A stretch of 6,252 bases of DNA from a bacterium UBP17_UBA6191 (GTDB lineage Bacteria > Muiribacteriota > UBA6191). The notes under the pieces are model-generated. The model saw only the letters and a program-made list of their open reading frames with translations, did not search any database and had not been told where the DNA came from. This document shows, one piece after another, positions 1 through 5,346 of the stretch (positions are counted from its first letter, which is position 1; each line of letters begins with the position of its first letter). The position numbers were made by a program, and so were the translations under genes. The stretch covers positions 777 to 7,028 of the forward strand of contig DITF01000168.1 of assembly GCA_002422125.1 (NCBI GenBank), written 5' to 3'.

Positions 1-372
1 AAGGCTTAACTGCTCACTAGGGCCATACATGCTAAATTCGGTGTCATAACCAATATGTTCACTGTGTTTGCGTAAAATCCGTGCACCCATGGAGTGAAAT
101 GTAGTAACCCATGCTCCCATGCCCTGACCGGACAACAGGCTTTGCACCCGAATTTTCATCTCAGAGGCAGCCTTATTGGTAAAAGTCACAGCCAGAATTC
201 TTTCTGGGGGAATGCCTCTGTCCCGAATCAAATGTGCAATTCTATGGGTAACTACCCTGGTCTTTCCAGAGCCTGCTCCAGCCAAAATCAAAACCGGGCC
301 ATCAGTGGTTAAAACTGCCTGTCTCTGGGGCTCATTTAAGCCCACCACTAAATCTGATTGCGAATGTTCCAT
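1..372 (-). CDS. uvrD: UvrD/PcrA/Rep-family superfamily 1 DNA helicase, N-terminal part (cut by window edge)
   Basis: An ATP-driven 3'-5' DNA helicase acting in repair or replication restart; only the first 124 codons are present and the frame is open to base 1. Visible motifs, in order: the Q-motif LNEPQRQAV (residues 12-20), Walker A AGAGSGKT (31-38, with K37 and T38 binding ATP phosphate), motif Ia TFTNKAASEM (63-72) and motif Ib TFHSMGARILR (91-101). These define helicase domain 1A of the UvrD/PcrA/Rep group; the part seen cannot separate UvrD, PcrA and Rep. The ATG at 372-370 follows the galU stop by one base (TGAcATG) and has no good Shine-Dalgarno, so it is probably translated by coupling to galU. 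The family's intein insertion site (after the DDQ region of motif III) lies outside the window, so whether this copy carries an intein is unknown. Confidence 0.93.
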   Translation of the reverse strand, partial: MEHSQSDLVVGLNEPQRQAVLTTDGPVLILAGAGSGKTRVVTHRIAHLIRDRGIPPERILAVTFTNKAASEMKIRVQSLLSGQGMGAWVTTFHSMGARILRKHSEHIGYDTEFSMYGPSEQLSL

Positions 373-373
373 G

Positions 374-1240
374 TCAAAACTTCAGATTTTTCAGATAAGT
401 TCGAAACTGCTCTCCAAGCTCTGGATCTTTTAAGGCAAATTCAACCGTGGCTTCTAAATAGCCAATTTTACTACCAGTATCGTACCTGCGACCTTCAAAC
501 TCAAGTCCGTAAATCGGCCTGGTTTTGACATATTCTCTTAAGCCATCCGTAAGCTGGATCTCTCCGCCTGCGCCCTTGGGGGTTGTTTCCAGAATGGAAA
601 AAATCTCTGGACCCAGAATATAGCGACCAATAATGGCCAAGTCGGTTGGAGCGTCTTCAATACGGGGTTTTTCCACCAAATCCACAATTTTGTGCAACCT
701 AGGACTAACACAATCAGCCTTCACAACCCCATAACTTGAAATACAGGCCATGGGAACTTTTTGCAAGGCCAGCACCGAAGCCTGTGTTTCTTCGTATACC
801 TGCATCATCTGCTTCATGCAAGGAACCTCAGAATCCACAATATCATCCCCAAGAAACACGGCAAAGGGCTCATCGCCAATAATGTCCTTAGCTACCAAAA
901 TGGCATGACCAAGACCGAGTGGCTCCTTTTGTCTCACATAAGAAACCGTGATCATGTCACTAATGCTTCTGACTTTTTGCAATAAATCCAGTTTGCCCTT
1001 GCTTTCAAGGTTATGTTCCAATTCAAAGGAAATATCAAAATGATCCTCAATTGAGGACTTGCCCCGGCCTGTCACAATCACTACATGCTCAATACCGCTG
1101 TTTTTAGCCTCTTCAATCACATATTGGATCATGGGTTTGTCTACAAGTGGCAACATTTCTTTGGGCTGACTTTTTGTAGCTGGCAAAAAACGGGTGCCCA
1201 ACCCGGCTGCGGGAAAAACTGCCTTACGAATCTTATGCAT
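374..1240 (-). CDS. galU: UTP--glucose-1-phosphate uridylyltransferase (GalU/GtaB)
   Basis: Cytoplasmic nucleotidyltransferase making UDP-glucose from UTP and glucose-1-phosphate, a precursor for envelope polysaccharides, glycolipids and galactose metabolism. The 288-aa length is usual for bacterial GalU. The fold signature is complete: nucleotide-binding loop AAGLGTRFLPATK (11-23) followed by PKEMLPLVDKP (26-36), the metal/UTP-site stretch LGDDIV (130-135), VEKP (189-192), GAGGEIQLTD (223-232) and DTGSKIGYLEA (254-264). The ATG at 1240-1238 starts directly after the TAA of the Hint gene. A strong GGAGG lies inside the end of that gene about 7-8 nt upstream, so translation can be independent. 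Nothing in the protein looks broken. It has no functional link to its tRNA-thiolation neighbours that I can see; the shared strand and zero spacing suggest cotranscription only. Confidence 0.97.
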   Translation of the reverse strand: MHKIRKAVFPAAGLGTRFLPATKSQPKEMLPLVDKPMIQYVIEEAKNSGIEHVVIVTGRGKSSIEDHFDISFELEHNLESKGKLDLLQKVRSISDMITVSYVRQKEPLGLGHAILVAKDIIGDEPFAVFLGDDIVDSEVPCMKQMMQVYEETQASVLALQKVPMACISSYGVVKADCVSPRLHKIVDLVEKPRIEDAPTDLAIIGRYILGPEIFSILETTPKGAGGEIQLTDGLREYVKTRPIYGLEFEGRRYDTGSKIGYLEATVEFALKDPELGEQFRTYLKNLKF

Positions 1241-2308
1241 TTATTGACCCTCCACCCAAAGACCAAGATTATCCACGAATACAAATCCACCATGCAAAAG
1301 CCGCATATCAAAAAGTACCGTTTTGGAGCCAGGCAATTCACTGCGACCAATGATCCGCCTCAAGCCAGGCTGTCCGTTGGCAGACAACCCAATACAATAA
1401 GAACCTACGGCTACCTGTTCTGCCTTAACCGTACGAAAGACTCTTTGGGCGGCATAATTTCTCAGCATCACTTCCGTTCTTCGATCGGGAAACATGGAAT
1501 CCAACCAGGCGGCAGCCTGATTAGAATCCAAAAAGTGCTCCCGAACCATTACCAAGTCCTTATTTACAATGGTCACCCAATTCAATAGCCTGTCCGGCTC
1601 CAGATTGGCGGAATACAAAAACAATCTGGCTCCTTTGATCTGATTTCGATCTGGATAATCGCGGACGATAAACCCAAAGACGGGATCCTGTAAACTCAAT
1701 TCCGTGATTGCTACCATATCGGGAGCGTTGCCTATGTGAAACAATTCATCCAATTTTGGCCTTAAAGCACTGGTTTTTAAATCCGTCATCAGCTTATTGT
1801 ACAAATCCACACTGCCATCTTTTTGCCCTAATTGTTTAGATTCCAAAACCGGCAATCCGTACTGCAATGAGAGCGTATACAAAAAGAGCCAGGCCTCATC
1901 ACGAACAGAAAAAGCCTGTAAAAACCAAAGCTTCTGAAATCCCCAGCTTCGATACAAAGTCCTCGTAACACAAATTGGTGACTCTGCCAAGGACTTGGGC
2001 AAACCTTCCAAAAGCGCAAGACCAAAACCAAAATCGCCACATTCCATCAGAACTACGGTGTAATCCTGTCGGTCTACCGACCATTGATTTAACAGTCTGG
2101 CCTGAGGGTGCAAACAAACTGGCCTTGTCTCGCCCTCCAGGGTTAACGAAATTACGGAACTCCGAAAATCTACCGAGCTAATGGACTGAATTTCTTCCGT
2201 ACGACTCAAAACGGTGTGATCCACAATCTGCACCTGCTGTCCCTTGCGACAATCCTCCACCGGCATTGTGCGAAGGGTGGTCAGAATTTTGCTGCCCTTG
2301 ATAATCAT
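1241..2308 (-). CDS. Stand-alone Hint/intein-like protein, splicing residues missing; function unknown
   Basis: 355 aa with no named family I can assign with certainty. The N-terminus (residues 5-26: GSKILTT, then MPVEDCRKGQQV) matches the pattern of intein/Hint block A (GxTxVxTxxGxxPIExLxxGDxV). Residues 64-73, VCLHPQARLL, sit where block B (TPxH) is expected. The C-terminus (331-355, including LFDMRLL, GGFVFVDN and WVEGQ) resembles the final Hint strands (VYDLxVxxxHNFVAxGIVVHN). The central region, with YTVVLM (83-88), then LWFLQAF, RDEAW and QYGLP (127-153), recalls from memory the insert of inteins in actinobacterial UvrD/PcrA helicases. The Cys1 position, the block B Thr/His pair and a terminal His-Asn are all absent, so protein splicing is not expected. 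There is no signal peptide or membrane segment. The ATG at 2308 has AAGGAG 5 nt upstream, overlapping the mnmA stop, so it appears to be actively translated. The Hint assignment is pattern-based and not computed. Confidence 0.85.
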   Translation of the reverse strand: MIIKGSKILTTLRTMPVEDCRKGQQVQIVDHTVLSRTEEIQSISSVDFRSSVISLTLEGETRPVCLHPQARLLNQWSVDRQDYTVVLMECGDFGFGLALLEGLPKSLAESPICVTRTLYRSWGFQKLWFLQAFSVRDEAWLFLYTLSLQYGLPVLESKQLGQKDGSVDLYNKLMTDLKTSALRPKLDELFHIGNAPDMVAITELSLQDPVFGFIVRDYPDRNQIKGARLFLYSANLEPDRLLNWVTIVNKDLVMVREHFLDSNQAAAWLDSMFPDRRTEVMLRNYAAQRVFRTVKAEQVAVGSYCIGLSANGQPGLRRIIGRSELPGSKTVLFDMRLLHGGFVFVDNLGLWVEGQ

Positions 2309-2317
2309 AATATCTCC

Positions 2318-3382
2318 TTAGCAAGCCTTATTAATAATTCCGCCGGCTAAAATTTTATCTCCATCATAAAGAACAGCGGACTGTCCAGGCGCTACCGCTT
2401 CCTGAGGCGAAAAAAAGACTACCTGCATCAAATCCCCATTTGGTTCACATCGAGCCACTACCGGCTTATGGTGATAGCGAATTTTCACCATGGCCTCAAA
2501 TGGTTCGGTTTGCTGCGCCAGCCCCATCCAGTTCAAATCGCGAACTTCCATTTTCCAGCGCAAAAGATCCTCTCTTTGACCAATGGTCACAGTATTATTA
2601 TCCGGATCAATATTCGTCACAAAGGTCTTTTCAGGAAAAGACACTCCCAGACCCTTTCTCTGGCCAATTGTGTAAAGCGCAATACCTTCATGGCGACCGA
2701 CAACAGCCCCCTTCACATCAAGCATGTCTCCTGAAGCCATTTTATCTCTGGCCTGAGCCTTCAAATAGTCCTTGTAACTGTCTGTCACAAAACAAATACC
2801 AACACTGTCAGGTTTAGCCGCCACCCTTAAAAACCCCTGTTCTCTGGCAATTTCCCGAATGCGTTCCTTGGTATACCCACCAATAGGCAGGAGGGTTTTT
2901 TTTAACTGCTCCTGAGTCAGATTGTATAAAACATAGGATTGATCCTTGTTTTCATCCTTACCTCGGGTGACAAAAAGTCGACCATCCTGCTCTGCCATCA
3001 GGGCATAGTGACCAGTGGCCACAAAATCACAGCCAAACTCCTCGGCTTTTTGCAACAGATAACCAAACTTGAGTTTATAATTACAAACGATACAGGGATT
3101 TGGTGTTCTACCCTTAAAATATTCAGACTGAAAATTCTCAATTACGGTTTCTCTAAATACCTGCTCCATATCCAAAGCAACATAGGGAATGTCAAGCTGA
3201 GCGGCTACTCTGGCAGCATCGTCCACAGCATCTACTCCACAACAGGACTTTTCACCAGCTTTATGATCTCTGGCCCATGTCTTCATGGTGATGCCAATTA
3301 CCTCATATCCCATTTGCTGTAAAACCCATGCCGCTACCGAGGAATCCACTCCCCCGCTCATGGCACATAAGACCCTTTTCAC
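2318..3382 (-). CDS. mnmA: tRNA-specific 2-thiouridylase MnmA
   Basis: Thiolates U34 of tRNA-Lys, tRNA-Glu and tRNA-Gln (s2U) in the cytoplasm, using ATP to adenylate the uridine and a persulfide as sulfur source. The 354-aa length is normal. The PP-loop SGGVDSS (9-15) binds ATP. C97 in NPCIVCN (95-101) is the expected catalytic cysteine and C196 in SVGICFV (193-199) the expected persulfide-carrying cysteine. ATGHYA (122-127), DQSYVL (147-152) and TIGQRKGLG (238-246) are further family blocks. The C-terminal beta-barrel ends in the typical PGQSAVLYDGDKILAGGII. The start is GTG at 3382-3380, with a G-rich stretch (complement of 3387-3392) close upstream and no competing in-frame ATG before M8. 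It lies 25 nt downstream of the cysteine desulfurase gene, a likely sulfur donor, as in the YrvO-MnmA pair of Bacillus. Confidence 0.97.
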   Translation of the reverse strand: MKRVLCAMSGGVDSSVAAWVLQQMGYEVIGITMKTWARDHKAGEKSCCGVDAVDDAARVAAQLDIPYVALDMEQVFRETVIENFQSEYFKGRTPNPCIVCNYKLKFGYLLQKAEEFGCDFVATGHYALMAEQDGRLFVTRGKDENKDQSYVLYNLTQEQLKKTLLPIGGYTKERIREIAREQGFLRVAAKPDSVGICFVTDSYKDYLKAQARDKMASGDMLDVKGAVVGRHEGIALYTIGQRKGLGVSFPEKTFVTNIDPDNNTVTIGQREDLLRWKMEVRDLNWMGLAQQTEPFEAMVKIRYHHKPVVARCEPNGDLMQVVFFSPQEAVAPGQSAVLYDGDKILAGGIINKAC

Positions 3383-3400
3383 GCTTCACCCCAACCTTAT

Positions 3401-3420
3401 AACCTGTTCATGAACCGGTT
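3401..3420. repeat. 20-bp near-perfect palindrome across the desulfurase stop codon
   Basis: The + strand reads AACCTGTTCATGAACCGGTT. It equals its reverse complement except for one symmetrical pair of positions (5 and 16). It overlaps the TGA of the cysteine desulfurase gene and ends 19 nt before the mnmA start. In the - strand transcript it could form a 7-bp stem with one mismatch and a CAUG loop. No U-run follows, so it is not a standard terminator. It could be a processing or stability hairpin, a protein-binding dyad or chance. Confidence 0.5.
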
Positions 3421-4550
3421 TTTAAAATTTTTTTCAGACTCCTTAATAGAGAGTCTACTTCTGAAGGAGTATTATAACAGCCAAAACTGATTCTAAGTGT
3501 GGATTTTGCTTCTTCCTCACTTAGGCCCGCTGCCAAAAGCACTGGCGATGGCTTCACCGAACCTGAGGAACAGGCTGCCCCCATGGAGACAAAATGTCCA
3601 TCCATATCAAGTTGTAAAACCAGGGATTGCCCATCATATCCAAAAAAAGTGACATTGCTTGTGTTACCTACTCTATGTATGCCCCCATTTATTCTGAAAT
3701 AATCTCTGCCCATGGATTGAAGTCCCGACTCAAATTGATCGCGTAAAGTTCTAACCAATGGATTTGGCTGTATTCCGTGCTTAAAAGCATGTGCAAACGA
3801 TAAAATTCCCAGACTATTTTCCGTCCCGGGACGAATTCCTTTCTCCTGTTCCCCTCCCAAAAAAACGGGATCCGGTTTTAATCCTGATCTGACATACAAT
3901 AATCCCACTCCCTTAAGGCCCCCAATTTTATGGGCGCTCATGGATGCAGCATCTACAAGGGACAAATCAACCTCCATTTTGCCAAGGGCCTGTACCGCAT
4001 CGGTATGCAAAAGTACACCATTTTCACGGCACATCGCGCTAATGGAATTTATATCTGTAATAGCTCCGGTTTCGTTATTGGCCAACATCAGTGAAACCAA
4101 AGAAGCACCTGTGATATGTGCACGCAATACATCGGGCTTCACAACCCCATTAGAATCTACTGGCAGGTAGCAAACTCTAAATCCTCGCCTTTCCAAAATT
4201 TGCAACGCGCCTAAAAGACAAGGATGTTCGGTTGGACTAGACAGGATTAGTGCGCCCGTAGGCAGGCACCCTGCAAGACCCTGCAAGGCCAGATGATTGC
4301 TTTCTGTGCCTCCACTGGTAAAAAAAATCTCTTTGTGGCTGACTCCCAAGCATTGGGCAATTTCTTCTCTGGACTGCTCCAATAGACCCCGTACCTTCTG
4401 CCCAGGCCTGTGCTTAGAGGACGGATTTTGCCAATGACCTGCCCATTCTGGCATCTTTTCCAGAATCGCTTGTGAAATGGGGTGAGTTGAATTGTAGTCG
4501 AAGTAGGCCAAGCTAAAAACTAAGGGAATAAATAAACGCATTTGGAACAT
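3408..4550 (-). CDS. Cysteine desulfurase, NifS/IscS family (PLP-dependent)
   Basis: Converts L-cysteine to alanine and an enzyme-bound persulfide, supplying sulfur for tRNA thiolation or Fe-S clusters. Residues are numbered from the ATG at 4550. Class V aminotransferase landmarks are all present: YFDYNSTHP (16-24), phosphate-binding SGGTESN (79-85), H109 in TEHP, ANNETG (157-162), D184 and Q187 in HTDAVQA, Schiff-base K208 in SAHKIGG, RPGTEN (240-245), and catalytic C327 in AACSSGS (325-331). The CSSGS loop is of the long group I type. The start is uncertain. The 13 residues before AYFDYN read through the end of the upstream gene and are oddly hydrophobic. A TTG at 4511-4509, one base after the upstream TAG, would give MAYFDYN, the usual family N-terminus; no candidate has a clear Shine-Dalgarno. 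The outermost frame is given. Adjacent mnmA suggests it feeds tRNA 2-thiolation. Confidence 0.95.
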   Translation of the reverse strand: MFQMRLFIPLVFSLAYFDYNSTHPISQAILEKMPEWAGHWQNPSSKHRPGQKVRGLLEQSREEIAQCLGVSHKEIFFTSGGTESNHLALQGLAGCLPTGALILSSPTEHPCLLGALQILERRGFRVCYLPVDSNGVVKPDVLRAHITGASLVSLMLANNETGAITDINSISAMCRENGVLLHTDAVQALGKMEVDLSLVDAASMSAHKIGGLKGVGLLYVRSGLKPDPVFLGGEQEKGIRPGTENSLGILSFAHAFKHGIQPNPLVRTLRDQFESGLQSMGRDYFRINGGIHRVGNTSNVTFFGYDGQSLVLQLDMDGHFVSMGAACSSGSVKPSPVLLAAGLSEEEAKSTLRISFGCYNTPSEVDSLLRSLKKILKTGS

Positions 4551-4950
4551 TTACTATGCGCTGTGTGCCATTATCGTCAATCTTCTCTGACCTAGATGTG
4601 ACAAAAATATCTCTGTTGTTCCCACCATTCAACTTTTCACTAATATCTTTAAGTCCCTTGACCTGATCATCTAAAGAATCAATTATGGACAAATCCATCA
4701 AGCTCAGCTCACGAATTTTTTGAAACAATAAAGGGGAAGTCAGAACTTGCTGAACATGCACGATCAAGTCTCTTCTACTCAACTTGTTTCCCACTCCAGG
4801 ATAAGCGATGTACAATTGCCAATCTTTCTCATCATCCCAGCGCCCCCAAAACACAAAATCAAACTGCTGCTTTTGAGCACCAAAAGGCCGCTGCTGCAAA
4901 AGCTCAATGAACACTCTACCATCATTGATTTGGACATCCGAAATTCTCAT
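4513..4950 (-). CDS. Hypothetical protein, 145 aa
   Basis: Not recognised. From the ATG at 4950 it is a soluble-looking protein of 145 residues with no signal peptide or membrane segment. Residues 1-50 alternate hydrophobic and polar like beta strands and are rich in aromatics (DFVFWGRWDD at 31-40, then DWQLYIAY). Residues 56-105 look helical, and the tail (115-145) again looks like strands, ending VPNAFIYSLSF. I chose the ATG at 4950 because it forms an ATGA overlap with the stop of the preceding open frame and has GGGAAG 5 nt upstream. A GTG at 4971 would add seven residues; an in-frame TAG at 4984-4986 excludes anything longer. Its 3' end overlaps the longest desulfurase frame by 38 nt. 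The ATGA overlap suggests it works with, or was acquired with, the fragment upstream. Confidence 0.72.
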   Translation of the reverse strand: MRISDVQINDGRVFIELLQQRPFGAQKQQFDFVFWGRWDDEKDWQLYIAYPGVGNKLSRRDLIVHVQQVLTSPLLFQKIRELSLMDLSIIDSLDDQVKGLKDISEKLNGGNNRDIFVTSRSEKIDDNGTQRIVNVPNAFIYSLSF

Positions 4951-5123
4951 GGACACTTCCCACGAATCCACTGCAAAACCCCACTAGAGGGATCGCAACA
5001 GGCTTCAATCATATCTTTGGCTTCAATTTGAGAAACAGCGGCAGTATACCGAGAATCCTCTTTCCAATTTTTGACCACTCCCCAATTACTAGCAAGAGCA
5101 GGAGATTTCGATATGAAATCTTC
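4947..5123 (-). pseudogene. 3' fragment of an unrecognised gene (HEPN-like tail?), no canonical start
   Basis: A 58-codon open frame runs from just after a TAA (5124-5126) to a TGA (4947-4949) that overlaps the next gene's ATG as ATGA. The translation looks like real protein. It contains SPALASNWGVVKNW (residues 7-20), then DSRYTAAVSQIEAKDMIEA (23-41), then GVLQWIRGKCP to the end. The spacing of SRY, an Ala-rich helix and a terminal WI reminds me of C-termini of HEPN-domain proteins; this is weak recall only. No ATG exists in frame before it, and three stops lie in the 20 bases upstream. A different frame has an ATG at 5158 leading toward it (MSRQKIFKDDF), so a frameshifted or 5'-truncated gene is possible. 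Alternatives are a non-AUG start (GTG at about 5075) or chance coding-like sequence. Confidence 0.45.
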
Positions 5124-5144
5124 TTAAAATCATCCTTAAAAATC

Positions 5145-5186
5145 TTCTGGCGACTCATTGAGAACAATATTATCACGAGGTATTGC
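5145..5186 (+). promoter_or_regulatory. Candidate promoter region for infC-rpmI-rplT
   Basis: A + strand promoter must lie upstream of the infC leader. Two weak options exist. TATTAT at 5168-5173 is five of six to a -10 but has only TTCTGG at 5145-5150 as a -35 (17-nt spacing). Alternatively, TTGAGA at 5158-5163 is a good -35 with TATTGC at 5181-5186 as a poor -10, also 17 nt apart. The first -10 overlaps the proposed leftward -10 almost base for base. Confidence 0.28.
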
Positions 5187-5196
5187 AATCCGTCAC
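5169..5196 (-). promoter_or_regulatory. Candidate sigma70-type promoter for the leftward operon
   Basis: On the - strand, GTGACG (complement of 5191-5196) as a -35 is followed after 16 nt by GATAAT (complement of 5169-5174) as a -10. Each is close to consensus (TTGACA, TATAAT). Transcription would begin near 5160 and lead into the fragment and the hypothetical gene. No better promoter was seen between here and the desulfurase. The assignment is by eye. Confidence 0.35.
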
Positions 5197-5217
5197 TGAA
5201 GGAGTTACAATCACCCA

Positions 5218-5316
5218 CTCGAAGCAGGTTAAGCCTCTCCTGACGGTATTGTGTCGCTCAGGGCTGTGAATTGGATCACAGGGATACACCAGGTTTATTG
5301 CAAGTCTGCTTTCGAG
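5218..5316 (+). promoter_or_regulatory. infC leader: candidate antiterminator pairing
   Basis: The leader segment CTCGAAGCAGGTT (5218-5230) can pair with 5303-5316, which holds the 5' arm, the loop and the first two bases of the 3' arm of the downstream terminator. I count 13 pairs with one bulged U (5310) and two G-U wobbles. Forming this helix would destroy the terminator hairpin, so the two structures are mutually exclusive. This is the layout of a transcription attenuator. In infC-rpmI-rplT operons the known effector of such leaders is ribosomal protein L20, as in Bacillus; that it acts here is inference. Confidence 0.5.
5250..5288 (+). promoter_or_regulatory. Stem-loop in the infC leader
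   Basis: CTGTGA (5264-5269) and TCACAG (5276-5281) form a perfect 6-bp stem with the loop ATTGGA. Below it, TGTGTC (5250-5255) can pair with GATACA (5283-5288) through five Watson-Crick pairs and one G-U. The two stems are separated by an asymmetric internal loop (5256-5263 opposite 5282). A hairpin broken by an internal loop, sitting between the antiterminator arms, is a plausible protein-binding element, but no ligand can be named from sequence alone. Confidence 0.45.
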
Positions 5317-5329
5317 CAGATTTTTTTTT
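5302..5329 (+). terminator. Intrinsic terminator in the infC leader (attenuator)
   Basis: TCTGCT (5305-5310), a TTCG tetraloop (5311-5314) and AGCAGA (5315-5320) form a perfect 6-bp hairpin that can extend by three more pairs (AAG with TTT). Nine T residues follow at 5321-5329. This is a textbook Rho-independent terminator, yet it ends 17 nt before the infC start and 5 nt before its Shine-Dalgarno. No upstream + strand gene exists for it to terminate, so a regulatory role as an attenuator is the simplest reading. Confidence 0.85.
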
Positions 5330-5346
5330 ATTTTCGGAGGTTTGTC

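Noticed and set aside
1085..1588. 167-codon + strand open frame
   Set aside because: It lies antisense to galU and the Hint gene, has no recognisable domain or ribosome-binding site, and both genes beneath it are better supported.
2440..2817. 125-codon + strand open frame
   Set aside because: It is antisense to mnmA, whose motifs are complete. The translation is low in structure and rich in Pro, Ser and Gln.
2939..3322. 127-codon + strand open frame
   Set aside because: It is antisense to the conserved N-terminal half of mnmA and has no independent support.
3401..3420. LexA (SOS) box reading of the palindrome
   Set aside because: The core GTTCATGAAC has the half-sites in the wrong order for GAACN4GTTC and does not match CTGTN8ACAG, so no known SOS box fits.
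5009..5218. Small - strand frame with a Leu-rich stretch (possible membrane peptide)
   Set aside because: It has no Shine-Dalgarno, its first part overlaps the infC leader and promoter zone, and the neighbouring frame (4947-5123) looks more protein-like. It is kept only as a possible frameshifted 5' part of that fragment.
5251..5346. N-terminal extension of IF3 from GTG at 5251
   Set aside because: It has no Shine-Dalgarno, would translate through the terminator hairpin and its T-run, and adds residues unlike any IF3. The ATA at 5347 has a strong Shine-Dalgarno at the right distance.
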